A stretch of DNA of 64,000 nt from Tateyamaria sp. ANG-S1 (GTDB taxonomy: Bacteria > Pseudomonadota > Alphaproteobacteria > Rhodobacterales > Rhodobacteraceae): NCBI RefSeq assembly GCF_000814025.1, contig NZ_JWLL01000004.1:124001-188000 (forward strand), read 5' to 3'. Shown here one piece after another: positions 32,737-42,256 of this stretch. The notes below the pieces were generated by a model. It ran no database searches and was not told the origin of the DNA. It saw only the letters and a program-made list of their open reading frames with translations. A program made the translations under genes and the position numbers. Every line of letters begins with the position of its first letter. Position 1 is the first letter of the stretch.

Positions 32737-35700
32737 CTAGTAGTCCCGTTCGATAAAGATGCCGATGCCCGTATTGCCATCGCCACCCACCGATCCACGC
32801 GCGGTGATGTTGGGGGTCAGGTCGATGTTCAGCGACACTTCCGGTCCGTCCGCGCCGCCCACCGTCACGTCGGTATAGACGTTTTCCGACAGGTAGCGCC
32901 CTGCGCGCACGGCCGTGTTGCCCTCTTCATCCGACGCCACATCCAGGTCGTCGAGGCCGAACGAGCCCCGCAGTTGTGACACCACTCCTTCGCCACCTGC
33001 ACCGGCGAGGCTGGCCACCGCACTGGCCAGTTGTAACGCCTGGAACGCAGACAATTGGCTGATGTCGCGGCCAAAGATGATCTGGGCCAGGACCTGATCC
33101 TCGGGCGCTTCGGGGGTGGCTTCGAAGCGGACATCGGGATCGTCTGCTGGTCCGTCCACGATGATGCGTGCCGTGCCGGTCGAGGTGTCGGTCTCAACGA
33201 CGAACAACAGGATCGGTTCGAACCGGCCTTGCAGGGTGACACGCCCCTCGTCCAGGGTGAAGCGCTGCGCGAGGATGCTGAGCCGCCCCCGGATCAGGTC
33301 GAATTGTCCTGTCGAGATGATGTCCGCCGTGGTGCCGGACAGGCGCAGCCTGCCCCCCAGTTCCGCGTCAAGGCCCCGACCGCGGATGAAGATGCGGTTG
33401 GGGGCGTTGATCGTCAGGTCGAGCGGATAGGCTGCCCCGGTGCCCCCTGCGCTTTCTTCCCGGATCAGCCCGGCGCGGGCTTGCGTGCGCATGACGGGGC
33501 GCGTGGCCCCGATATGGGTGATGTCGGGGATTGCGCCAAAGCTCGCGATCCCGGTCGAGGGAACTTGTACGTTTGTTTCACCAAGGTTGAGCGCGCCTGA
33601 AATGGCGGCCCCCCCGGTCAACGGCCCGCGCAGATCGACCCGTCCGTCTACAGTTGTGGAGTAGAGTGTCGGGTCTTTCAGCAGGACAGCGTTCAACGCC
33701 ACAGCCAGTTGCGCAGAATACCCACCGTTCAGTGTGATGGGACCGGAGATGGCGACCGACCCGCCCTCTGCAATGGCTGCGTTGAAGTCGAGCGCGGCCT
33801 GTCCACCTGAAAGCTGCACGACGCCGGACAGATCCGAAATCGTCACCGGCAGGTTCGGTGTGGCCACCCGCGCACCTTGTGTTGTGATTTGACCGGACAC
33901 CGAACCGAGCGCGGGCGGGCCGTTCATGGCCAGGTCAAAGCGTGCTGTGCCAAGGATGCTGCGGGGTGTGATGAATGGATTGATAAGGCCCAGTTGAAGC
34001 TGGCCTTGGGTGCTCAGGTTCAAGGTACCGTCGGTTTGGACACGCCCTGTTGCCGTAGCCGTCGTTCCGGAGGGGCCAGCGATCTGCGTGTCGATGTCAA
34101 AGGCGTCTCCGACCTGTTGCAGCGTGCCGTTGACCGACGCACCGCCGCTCAAACCGGGCACGAGCGGTGCAACATTCGGCAGGCTCAGCGCGTAGCGCGC
34201 CGCTGCGACCCCGTCAGTGAGCGAGGCCGAGACGCGGCCCGTGCTGTTGTAAGGGCCTGCCACATCTGTCACCACGTCCCAACCGGTCGCCGTTTGCGTC
34301 AACGTGCCGTCCAGGTTCAGCGGACCGCGCACGCCGGGTGCAACAGCGGCCACATTGGGCACAGACAGGTCGAAATCCGTGACAAGCGTGTCTTCGAACG
34401 TGCCCGAAAGCGTGCCACTGCTGTCATAGGGACCGCTCAGCGCGGTGTCGAACGCCCAGCCCTCTGCCGTCTGGCGCACATCGCCGTTCAGCGCGGCACC
34501 GCCTGGCACACCGGGGGCAAAGGCCGACAGGTTCGGGGCGGATACGTCATAGCGGGCCGACAGTCGTGTTCCGTCGAAGAGGCCCGTAACTGCAGCCCGT
34601 GCCTCGGCCGGACCGTCGATAGTGGTGTCAAACTGCCACGCGCCGTCCCGTTGCGCGGCAGTTGCCGTCAGGCGCACTGGCGCGTTGATCTGTGGGACGA
34701 GCGCTTGCAGGTCGGCCACGCGCGCATCAAGCGAGATGTCGGTTTGGTCGCCCGCAACGCGTGCCGTCGCTGTCGCAGTCGTCTCAAGAGGGCCGGTCAA
34801 GGCGCCGGAGATGTCCCAGACCTCACCCGTCTGCGTCGCCGTACCATCCATGGTGATCGGACCCGCGACCGCTTCGGTGACAAGCCCCGCATCCGCCAGC
34901 GAGGCGTTGAACCGCGCGACCGACGCGCCGGTGCGCAGATCAGCCGATGCCGTGAGGTCCAGCGCCTCGTTTTCCAGCGTCAGGCGGTCGAGGACGGTCC
35001 CGGTCGTGTCGCGCCGCGCCGCAAGCACCACGTCCGTTTGCCCAGCCAGCACAGGGTCAGCCTGCGGGATACCAACCGCCAGATCGCGCGTCTGGCCGGT
35101 CACGGTCACATCGAAAAACCCACCCAGTGCGGCGGTGCCCGAGGCCGACAGGTCGCCCGCGCCCGACAGCGCCACCCCGGCAAGGTCTGCAAATGCCGAC
35201 AAATCCTGCGCGGACAGGTTGGTGTCAAAGCTGGTTTCGAACCCGTCATCGAACCCGCTGACCTCGACTGTGCCGCCTAGGGCCCACGCCGCGCCGGTGA
35301 GAGCCAGGTTCGCCAAACGCAGCGGCGCGTCGTCGGCATATGCGATGTTGAGCCCACCGCTGACCGTGTCACCCACCGCACGGGCAAGGCCCGTGTCCGA
35401 GAGCGCGATGCCATTGGCGCGCAGATCCAGCCGCCCCTCCAGCGCACCTATGGCGTCCACATCCCTGCTGAGCGTGCCGTCAAAGGTCAGCGCGACCTCA
35501 TTCACCGCGTCGTCGTTTTGATCGAGATCCGTTGCTGTGATCCGGGCTTGCAAGGCATCGCTGCGCGCCGCGTCAAAGGCGATGTCGAGGGCCGCTTCGG
35601 CAATGGTGGTGCCACCGGTGCCGGGCAGGGTGACCGGCGTGCCGTCGGGGTCGCGCAGCGCCCCTTCGATGTCGAGCAGCGTGGGCCAGCCGTCACTGTT

Positions 35701-36666
35701 CAGGCTGGCCTGGCCCGCCAACGCGACCGAGCGGGCTGTGAGCGCGAAGCTTTCGAGCGTGAGCGCACCGTTTGCATCGGTGCTGCCTTGCGCCGCAAGG
35801 CCAACATCAGTGCCGAAAAAGTCTCGGTATTCCTGCAAGACAAGGGCGGAGATGTCGCCATCCAGCGCGGCGTCAAACGCCATTGGCCCGTCCGCTTGGT
35901 TTTGCAGTGCAAGCGTACCCGCCAGCCGGGGTGTGTCGTCTGTGCGGAGGTCCAGCGTCGCGTTGAAGTCGCTCAGCGCACCTGATCCGTTGACCGTCAG
36001 ATCAACACTTGGGCGGTCCGGTAGGTTCAGAAGGCCGGAGATCAGTCCATTCTCGGCCTCGCTCAGCCCCAGATCCAGTGTCAGATCGCGGGTGTCATTG
36101 GCATAGGCCGCGGTGACATCGAAGCTGGCGCGCGCGCCGTCCGTGCGTGTTGCGTTGATCGTTGTGCTGCCCGCACCGTCGGCCAGCTCCGCCGCGCCGG
36201 ACACCGACAGTACCGCCGCTTCGCCAAGCAGAGGTGCGCCAAGCGATACGGCACCGAGATCAAGCTGCGCGATGCGGATGGCTGCCGGCAGGTCCGGCAG
36301 GGCAAAAGGTGTCGCCTCGGGTGCGGGCAGATCAGTGCCCTGCGCGACCGGCAGGCGCGGCAGGTCGATGCGCGCGGCGCGCAGTTCCTGAATGTCGATT
36401 GTCGCGCGGAACAGGGCCGCACGGTTCCACTGCATCGCAATGTCTTCGAGGGTCAGCCAGATGCCTTCGCTGTCGGCGATGGTGATCCGTTCGATGGTGG
36501 CACGGCTGCTGAGCGCGCCTGCGAAGCCGTCGATGCGGACCGTGCGCCCTTCACCGCCCAGGCTGCTTTCCAGAAGCCCGACGATAAACCCGCGATCCTC
36601 ACCCTCTTGCGCCGATGCTGCGATCGGCCAAAGCAGGACCAGCCATATGCAGAACAGTCGCCGCAT
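32737..36666 (-). CDS. tamB: translocation and assembly module protein TamB
   Basis: A 1309-residue AsmA-like protein. It has an N-terminal signal/anchor (MRRLFCIWLVLLWPIAASAQ), a long region of repeated beta-groove segments, and the C-terminal TamB (DUF490) domain (LDLTINAPNRIFIRGRGLDAELGG in pieces, then IIFGRDISQLSAFQALQLA and VGGADGPEVSLNIDLTPNI). TamB spans the periplasm and with TamA inserts outer-membrane proteins and moves phospholipid. Internal segments repeat around 'VTGLFDGTRLSARYDVSAPN' and 'SVPNVAAVAPGVRGPLNLDG', giving several tandem units of about 70 residues. Its ATG overlaps the tamA stop (TGATG). Confidence 0.92.
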   Translation of the reverse strand: MRRLFCIWLVLLWPIAASAQEGEDRGFIVGLLESSLGGEGRTVRIDGFAGALSSRATIERITIADSEGIWLTLEDIAMQWNRAALFRATIDIQELRAARIDLPRLPVAQGTDLPAPEATPFALPDLPAAIRIAQLDLGAVSLGAPLLGEAAVLSVSGAAELADGAGSTTINATRTDGARASFDVTAAYANDTRDLTLDLGLSEAENGLISGLLNLPDRPSVDLTVNGSGALSDFNATLDLRTDDTPRLAGTLALQNQADGPMAFDAALDGDISALVLQEYRDFFGTDVGLAAQGSTDANGALTLESFALTARSVALAGQASLNSDGWPTLLDIEGALRDPDGTPVTLPGTGGTTIAEAALDIAFDAARSDALQARITATDLDQNDDAVNEVALTFDGTLSRDVDAIGALEGRLDLRANGIALSDTGLARAVGDTVSGGLNIAYADDAPLRLANLALTGAAWALGGTVEVSGFDDGFETSFDTNLSAQDLSAFADLAGVALSGAGDLSASGTAALGGFFDVTVTGQTRDLAVGIPQADPVLAGQTDVVLAARRDTTGTVLDRLTLENEALDLTASADLRTGASVARFNASLADAGLVTEAVAGPITMDGTATQTGEVWDISGALTGPLETTATATARVAGDQTDISLDARVADLQALVPQINAPVRLTATAAQRDGAWQFDTTIDGPAEARAAVTGLFDGTRLSARYDVSAPNLSAFAPGVPGGAALNGDVRQTAEGWAFDTALSGPYDSSGTLSGTFEDTLVTDFDLSVPNVAAVAPGVRGPLNLDGTLTQTATGWDVVTDVAGPYNSTGRVSASLTDGVAAARYALSLPNVAPLVPGLSGGASVNGTLQQVGDAFDIDTQIAGPSGTTATATGRVQTDGTLNLSTQGQLQLGLINPFITPRSILGTARFDLAMNGPPALGSVSGQITTQGARVATPNLPVTISDLSGVVQLSGGQAALDFNAAIAEGGSVAISGPITLNGGYSAQLAVALNAVLLKDPTLYSTTVDGRVDLRGPLTGGAAISGALNLGETNVQVPSTGIASFGAIPDITHIGATRPVMRTQARAGLIREESAGGTGAAYPLDLTINAPNRIFIRGRGLDAELGGRLRLSGTTADIISTGQFDLIRGRLSILAQRFTLDEGRVTLQGRFEPILLFVVETDTSTGTARIIVDGPADDPDVRFEATPEAPEDQVLAQIIFGRDISQLSAFQALQLASAVASLAGAGGEGVVSQLRGSFGLDDLDVASDEEGNTAVRAGRYLSENVYTDVTVGGADGPEVSLNIDLTPNITARGSVGGDGNTGIGIFIERDY

Positions 36667-38450
36667 CAGAACGCCTGCCCGATGCCGATGTAAATCTCGA
36701 CCCCGGAACTGTCACCGGGGCCGGAGCCGGGCAGCGCCACATCAAATCGGATCGGGCCAATCCCTGTGTCGTAGCGCACCCCGGCGCCAAATCCGGTGTG
36801 CCATTCGCCCGAGCCGTCAAAGAAGCTTTCTGATCCGATATAGCCCGCGTCATAGAACCCTACGACCGAGAACCGCTCGCCGGTCTTGACCCGCATCTCG
36901 CCCGAAAGCCCCAAGAATGACCGCCCGCCGATGGTCACACCCGGGCTCAGCTCGACGCCAAGCGATTGATAGTCCTGCCCGCGCACCGTCCCGCTGCCGC
37001 CGGAGAAGAACAGAAAGTCTGCGGGGGCCTCTTCGATGGACGGACCGGCAACCGATCCAAGCAGCCCGCGTACGGCCAGCACCACGCGGTCGCCAAACTT
37101 GCGATATGTGCGTAGGTCAAGCGTTGTCACAACGCCGTCGCTGGTGCCGTCGATGTTGATGAACGGGCGCAACGAGGCCTCGGCATAGTATCCGGCGGTG
37201 GCGTTTAGCTCATTGTCGCGGCGATCAAAGGTGGCTTTGATGGGGAAGGTCAGGATGGTGTAGTCCCGTTCGCCCAGGTCGTCGCGCGTGCGTGCGCGTT
37301 GCAGGCCCACGCCGTAGCTGTATTCGCGGTCTTCGCTGGCAAAGTAGACTGTACTGAACTCAAGCCGACCGGTGCGGGAGAACAGGTTTGGATCATCGCG
37401 CTGCTCGATCTCGGCCAGCAAGACGGCCTCAAGGTCCGTGCGCCAGGTGGCAGGGCGGGACAGTTGTGCGCCAAGCCGAAAATCGACGCCATCCGTATCG
37501 CCACCGACGCCGGAGATCTGACCGTCGATCTGCAAACGCTCAGCGCCGCCAAAGATGTTGCGATGCAGCCAGAGCGCGCTGACGCTGACGCCATCAGTGG
37601 TCCCGTATTCTGCGCCAAAGCGGTAGCGGCGCGGCAGTTGGTCGGTGATTTGGGCGGTGATGTCGAGCGTGCCATCGGGGTTGGGCACATCGGCCTCGGT
37701 CAGGCTGGCGCTGGCAAAGGTACCGGTCCGCCGAAACCGCCCCTCGACCTGGTCCAGCGTGTCGGGATCAAACACTTCTCCGCTGGGCCAGCCCGCAATC
37801 TCGCGCAGGCGCTTCTCGCGGACGTTGCTTTCGCCCTCTATGTTAAGACGCCCGAGGCGCAGGCGCGGGCCCGGGTCCAGGCGAATGTCGGCGTTCAACT
37901 GGCCAGCCGGGTGGTTTGCAACGATCTGCTGATCTGACACGGCGGCCTTGGCATGGCCCTGCTGCCGCCATCCTTCGATCCCTGCCTCTGTCGCGGTGCG
38001 AAGTGCAGAGACGTTGGCAGTTTCGCCACGGGCCGCCTGAAAAACGGGCTCTGTGCCCTTTGCTGTGGGGCTGACAGTCACAGTGCCGAAGGTAAAAACC
38101 TTGCCCGGATCTACGGTCACGACCACGGAGCGGACCGCGCCGGGTGGCGAAACCGGCGACAGGCTGGCAGCCTCGCGCCCATCCACGGTGATCGAAATGG
38201 TGGGGCCGAAATAGCCTTTGTCGTAAAGCAACCCTATCAGCCGGGCATAGTCCGCCTGTGCTGCGCTGATGACGTCGATGGCGCGGGGGGCTGTGTCTTC
38301 TTCCGGCAAAGCTGCGGTCAATGAGGCCGCGCGCAATTCCCCAGCGAGATCATCGGGTGCGCGTACCTCAACTGTGAGGGCCAATGCGGCCCCCGCCGCG
38401 CCAAACGTGGCGCCGATCACTGCCAAAACCTGGCAGACAGTCCGATACAT
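36666..38450 (-). CDS. tamA: outer-membrane assembly protein TamA (BamA/Omp85 superfamily)
   Basis: A 594-residue outer-membrane protein with a signal peptide (to about residue 25), POTRA domains (LIGLLYDKGYFGPTISITVD, GKVFTFGTVTVSP, LGRLNIEGESNVREKRLREI) and a C-terminal 16-strand barrel domain beginning near residue 290. The barrel has the Omp85 motif GGSGTVRGQDYQSLG and ends in GPGDSSGVEIYIGIGQAF with terminal Phe. It partners TamB encoded immediately downstream. The unusual ABC-exporter-like gene ends 103 bases upstream on the same strand and may share a transcript. Confidence 0.92.
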   Translation of the reverse strand: MYRTVCQVLAVIGATFGAAGAALALTVEVRAPDDLAGELRAASLTAALPEEDTAPRAIDVISAAQADYARLIGLLYDKGYFGPTISITVDGREAASLSPVSPPGAVRSVVVTVDPGKVFTFGTVTVSPTAKGTEPVFQAARGETANVSALRTATEAGIEGWRQQGHAKAAVSDQQIVANHPAGQLNADIRLDPGPRLRLGRLNIEGESNVREKRLREIAGWPSGEVFDPDTLDQVEGRFRRTGTFASASLTEADVPNPDGTLDITAQITDQLPRRYRFGAEYGTTDGVSVSALWLHRNIFGGAERLQIDGQISGVGGDTDGVDFRLGAQLSRPATWRTDLEAVLLAEIEQRDDPNLFSRTGRLEFSTVYFASEDREYSYGVGLQRARTRDDLGERDYTILTFPIKATFDRRDNELNATAGYYAEASLRPFINIDGTSDGVVTTLDLRTYRKFGDRVVLAVRGLLGSVAGPSIEEAPADFLFFSGGSGTVRGQDYQSLGVELSPGVTIGGRSFLGLSGEMRVKTGERFSVVGFYDAGYIGSESFFDGSGEWHTGFGAGVRYDTGIGPIRFDVALPGSGPGDSSGVEIYIGIGQAF

Positions 38451-38462
38451 CGCAGCACTCCA

Positions 38463-38479
38463 CCGCGCGCAGCGCGCGG
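38463..38479. repeat. CG-rich palindrome CCGCGCGC-A-GCGCGCGG
   Basis: Eight-base perfect arms around a single A lie 13 bases upstream of tamA. It could be an alternating-CG hairpin ending the upstream ABC-like gene or a regulatory site; there is no T tail on the minus strand. Confidence 0.3.
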
Positions 38480-38553
38480 GTATCCCTTACGCAGTCAATG
38501 CCAAACTTGTGCGGAAGGTTCCAGTGAAGATACCGTGCTGGGCGGGATCGTGA

Positions 38554-41500
38554 TCAGGTTGTGACGTAACCCGCCACCACTTGCAGCAGGCGGAAGGCTG
38601 TAGCTGCGTCGTTCTCGACCACGGCCATGAATTCCTCTTCCCCGATGCGCAGGCACGTGAGGTCAGATTTGGCACGCATGTCGAGCGCGCGGGGCTCGCT
38701 GCGGATCAGGCCTAATTCACCGACCAAGGCACCGGACCCTACTGTCGCGATCAAGGTGTGTTCTGACCCGTCCTGCGGCAGCAGGAGGTCTGCTTCGCCT
38801 TCGGTGATCATGTACGCGCCATCGGTCGGATCGTCGTTCTTGTGAAAGACGTATTCGCCCGGCTGTGCGCTGTACCACCGCGCACCAAAGGCCAGCAGAC
38901 GCAGCTGGCGGCGCTTGAGCCCCGCGAACATGGGTGCTTGCCGCAGCGCCTCGACCTTGCGTGCCAGATCGGCGCTGGCGTCGCTGCCGATGTCGGCGCG
39001 TTCTCCTTCTGCGCCTTGTAGACGGCCCTGTACCACCTCGACATGTGTATCAAAGACCTGGTCGTCTTCGAAGGATGTACCAAGGAAAACCAGCGTCGCA
39101 TCCGGCAGAAGCTCACGCAGTTTTTCGATCAGGGAGGTGCGTATCTCGTCCCCATAGCTCGCCATAGGCTCATCAAGGATCAGGATGTCGGGGCGCTTGA
39201 TGCTGGCGCGGCTGATGGCAAGCGGTTCCGCAAAAAGTGCGGGCAGGTTGGCGCCACCCAGCGCGATTGGCACGTCAAAGACCAGCTCAAGCACAAGATG
39301 GCTCATGCCTGCCTCGGTCAGCACATCCACGACAATGCCGCGCAAATCGTCCGCACGTGCGCCTGCACTGTCGGCCACTTTGCCGAACAGGGCGTTTTCG
39401 AGAACGGACAGGCCATGCACGTGTTTGTCAGCTTCGATGGGGACAAAGATGTCCTCCATTTGCGCCCGCAGTGTCGCCCCATGTGCGACCCGCATATCCA
39501 GCACTCGCTGGCGGACCTCTTCGGGGAAGGCGGCGGCCACCTGTTCCGCGGTGACGTTGGCAGGCACGCTCAGCAGCAATGCCAGTTCCTTGTCCGAGAT
39601 GTCGGAGCCTTCCGGCTTGCGCTCCACCAGTTCCAGCGCTGCGTTGTAGACTTCGGCCTGCAATCCCACGCGCTGGAACAGCGGGTGATCGGTGCCGTTC
39701 GGGCCAAAGGTCTGGCGCAGCATTTCCAGAATGTTCCGCGCGAGCATTTCCAGATTTGACGCCAGCGACAGGTCGTGCAGCAGGCGTAGGAAGTCCAGCT
39801 TCTCTTCGACCACCTCGGGCGTGATCGTGATCTTTGGCGTGGCGTATAGCAGGTTCTGCGCAATCGGCAGCGCCGGGTTGTAGCTGTCGGGATGGAAGCT
39901 GTGCACATGGCGGTCCAGCCCGGCCTTTGCCACGGCGGCCGCGACCTTGGGGCGCAGCGCGACCAGAGTTTCGGCCAGCTCGGCGTTGCGCTCCGCATCA
40001 AAGGTCTGGTCCATGGTGCGCCGGGTCAGGGCGTCGCCGCTGCCACTGCCCGCAATCAGCGTATACCACCAGGCCCGCAGCGCGTCCTTGTCCGGCACGC
40101 CCGCGATGCTAGGGTCGAGCCATTGAGCGTCGAGCATGTCGGCACTGTTGCCTGCGCGCAGAGCCTCGCGGCTGAAATCGCTTTCGGCGGCTGCTTCGGT
40201 CGGGGCAAGCCGCATGGGCATCATCACGTTTTGCCCATAGCTGCCCTGAAACATGATCGGCCGCGAGGTCGCATGACCGATCCGCTTGGCAATCGCGGTC
40301 TGGTGGAGGGTGCGGATATCGTGGCCTGCAAGGGTGACGGAGCCGCTGGTGGGCAGTGTCTCGCGCGTCAGCACCTCGGCCAATGCGCGGCGGTCCTCGT
40401 CATTTGGGGCGGTGATCCCGATGCTTGTCCCTGCAGGTACAGTGAGCGAGATGTCCTCAAGCACGGCATTCCCGTCGCCATCGCGCACCGTGACCTGATC
40501 CAGCACGATGTCCCCGGTCAGGCGCGGCGTTTCGGGGGCGGGGCCGTAGAACAGGTCGTCGTCGATCATGCCCGCTGGCGCGAAGCGTTCAGTGATGGTC
40601 TCCCACCGCAGGGACATGTCGGCGACCTGGTTGTAGTAGGCCAGCAATTCTTTCCACGGGCTCGACAGGTCCTTGTAAGCCGCAAGTGCGGCGACGAGCG
40701 CGCCGATCGTCACCTCGCCTTGGATGACCAGGTAACCACCGATGGAAAAGAAGAAGAACGGGGTCAGCTGTGTGATGAAGTTGTTGAGAAACTTCATGAA
40801 GAATTTCTTCTGGTAGATCTCGAACCGGATGGCAAAGAGGTTGCCTAACCGATTGCCGATCATCGCCATACGGTAGCGCCAACCGCCATTGACGCGCAGG
40901 GTGCCTGCACCTGCGGCCCCTTCGCCAATCTCCGCCGCCAGCGCGCGGACCTGGATTACGCGGCTCTTGTTCAGCAGGTTGATCTGGCGTTGCAGCTTGG
41001 GGATCAACCACGCTTGCAGCGGGATCAGCGCGATGGCGGCAAGACCAAACGCCACCGACTGGAAAAAGAGAAAGCCGAGGATCGTCAGCATCTGACCGGC
41101 CTGCAGCACCGGCTGGGCAATCGCATCGCCCATTAACCCACCCATAGGCTCACTTTCAGCAGTGACCATGCTGACCAATTCACCTTGGCTCGTGCGTTCG
41201 AAATAGGGTTGCGGAAAGCGCAGGATGCGGGCGATCAGGGTGTAGCGGAACCGGCGCAGCAGTCGCTCGGCCAGCACGCCTTTCATCGTATTGATCCGCA
41301 TCTTCAGAAGACCATGACACAGCACCGCCAGCAGGAACCCGCCGCACAGGATCATCAGGTAGGTGATCTGGTCGAACTCGAAACCATGGGCCGATACAGT
41401 CGCGGAACCGGAGCCGATGGCATCGTTGATGATCCGCTTGGGCAGCTCCAGCGTCAGATAGAGCAGCGGAAACAGCATCAGCGTCACCGCCAGCAGGATC

Positions 41501-41595
41501 AGCTGGTCGCGCTTTGAATAGATCCAGATAAATCGAAAGAGGGAGCGTTCTATGGTGCCGGTCCACGTACTGAAAAGGGCGGGCAAGGCGCCCAA
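38554..41595 (-). CDS. degenerate ABC-exporter protein with large NBD insertion and cyclic-nucleotide-binding domain
   Basis: A 1013-residue protein. Residues about 30-345 form an ABC exporter membrane domain (six helices; intracellular-loop motif RFPQPYFERTSQGELVSMV). The nucleotide-binding domain starts near 362 (GDIVLDQVTVRDGDGN), but the Walker A site reads GITAPNDEDRRA at 393-404, with no GxGKS/T. The Q-loop and switch histidine are also absent; the signature is only LGGANLPALFAEP (779-791). Walker B DILILDEP (803-810) is intact. About 270 residues are inserted between 455 and 725. Residues about 880-1010 are a cNMP-binding fold (FAGLKRRQLRLLAFGARWYS, YMITEGEADLLLP). It precedes tamA-tamB on the same strand. 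ATP use by this subunit alone looks unlikely. Confidence 0.82.
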   Translation of the reverse strand: MGALPALFSTWTGTIERSLFRFIWIYSKRDQLILLAVTLMLFPLLYLTLELPKRIINDAIGSGSATVSAHGFEFDQITYLMILCGGFLLAVLCHGLLKMRINTMKGVLAERLLRRFRYTLIARILRFPQPYFERTSQGELVSMVTAESEPMGGLMGDAIAQPVLQAGQMLTILGFLFFQSVAFGLAAIALIPLQAWLIPKLQRQINLLNKSRVIQVRALAAEIGEGAAGAGTLRVNGGWRYRMAMIGNRLGNLFAIRFEIYQKKFFMKFLNNFITQLTPFFFFSIGGYLVIQGEVTIGALVAALAAYKDLSSPWKELLAYYNQVADMSLRWETITERFAPAGMIDDDLFYGPAPETPRLTGDIVLDQVTVRDGDGNAVLEDISLTVPAGTSIGITAPNDEDRRALAEVLTRETLPTSGSVTLAGHDIRTLHQTAIAKRIGHATSRPIMFQGSYGQNVMMPMRLAPTEAAAESDFSREALRAGNSADMLDAQWLDPSIAGVPDKDALRAWWYTLIAGSGSGDALTRRTMDQTFDAERNAELAETLVALRPKVAAAVAKAGLDRHVHSFHPDSYNPALPIAQNLLYATPKITITPEVVEEKLDFLRLLHDLSLASNLEMLARNILEMLRQTFGPNGTDHPLFQRVGLQAEVYNAALELVERKPEGSDISDKELALLLSVPANVTAEQVAAAFPEEVRQRVLDMRVAHGATLRAQMEDIFVPIEADKHVHGLSVLENALFGKVADSAGARADDLRGIVVDVLTEAGMSHLVLELVFDVPIALGGANLPALFAEPLAISRASIKRPDILILDEPMASYGDEIRTSLIEKLRELLPDATLVFLGTSFEDDQVFDTHVEVVQGRLQGAEGERADIGSDASADLARKVEALRQAPMFAGLKRRQLRLLAFGARWYSAQPGEYVFHKNDDPTDGAYMITEGEADLLLPQDGSEHTLIATVGSGALVGELGLIRSEPRALDMRAKSDLTCLRIGEEEFMAVVENDAATAFRLLQVVAGYVTT

Positions 41596-41714
41596 CCGTA
41601 GCCTATCAACGGCCCGAGCCTGAAATCAATGGTGCGTCAGGCGCGCGACAGGACGATTGCGACACAGCCCGGCCCGTCCTAGGGTGAGGGTGGAAGGCTT
41701 GCGAGAGGTACATT

Positions 41715-42095
41715 TTGACCGACCCCGTTACATTTGCCCTGGCCCTGCTGTTTCTGCTGCAGGCCAAGCATCTGTTCGCCGACTTCTACCTTCAGACACC
41801 GCGGATGCTGGCGAACCGGGGTGTCTACATGCATTTCGGACGGCTGCAACACGCCGGGCTCCATGCCGTCGGATCGCTTGTCGCCATGGTGCTGGTGGGG
41901 GTGCCGGTCTGGCTTGGCTTCGTCGTCGCGATCGCAGAATGGGTCGCGCATTTCCACATCGACTGGGGCAAGGGGCGGTGGTCCGAACACACCGGCCACG
42001 ACCCGAGCCAAGGCGGGTTCTGGCGCGCCTTCGGCCTGGATCAGGCGCTGCACCAATGGACCTATCTGATCATGGTCTGGGTGGTTCTGCCTTGA
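41715..42095 (+). CDS. DUF3307-family membrane protein
   Basis: A 126-residue integral membrane protein with three to four helices and conserved polar residues in them: FLLQAKHLFADFYLQTPRML near residues 13-32, YMHFGRLQHAGLHAVGSLVA, AHFHIDWGKGRWSEHTGHDP and LHQWTYLIMVWVVL. These match DUF3307. It uses a TTG start with GAGAGGT upstream. The His/Asp-rich helix ends suggest a membrane enzyme, but no function is established. It is divergent from the ABC-exporter-like gene. Confidence 0.75.
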   Translation: MTDPVTFALALLFLLQAKHLFADFYLQTPRMLANRGVYMHFGRLQHAGLHAVGSLVAMVLVGVPVWLGFVVAIAEWVAHFHIDWGKGRWSEHTGHDPSQGGFWRAFGLDQALHQWTYLIMVWVVLP

Positions 42096-42256
42096 TGCCG
42101 CCATATGCACGTCTCGGGATGGAGCGTATCGTAAACACGTCATCGCATCGCACGCTCTTGTCTGTCCCTTCCAGCGCTGTGTGCTGTATTCTCTGCATTG
42201 ACAGACGGCGCGTCCGCTGGCTCACATGACAGAAATATGAATTGGGAGGACACACC

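Noticed and set aside
33877-35280. 467-residue plus-strand frame opposite tamB
   Set aside because: Arg/Cys-rich shadow of the TamB repeats with no motif.
42198-42227. TTGACA-like promoter before the class III alcohol dehydrogenase gene
   Set aside because: TTGACA at 42198 is perfect, but the best -10 at 17-18 spacing (TCACAT) matches only three of six bases, so no promoter call was made.
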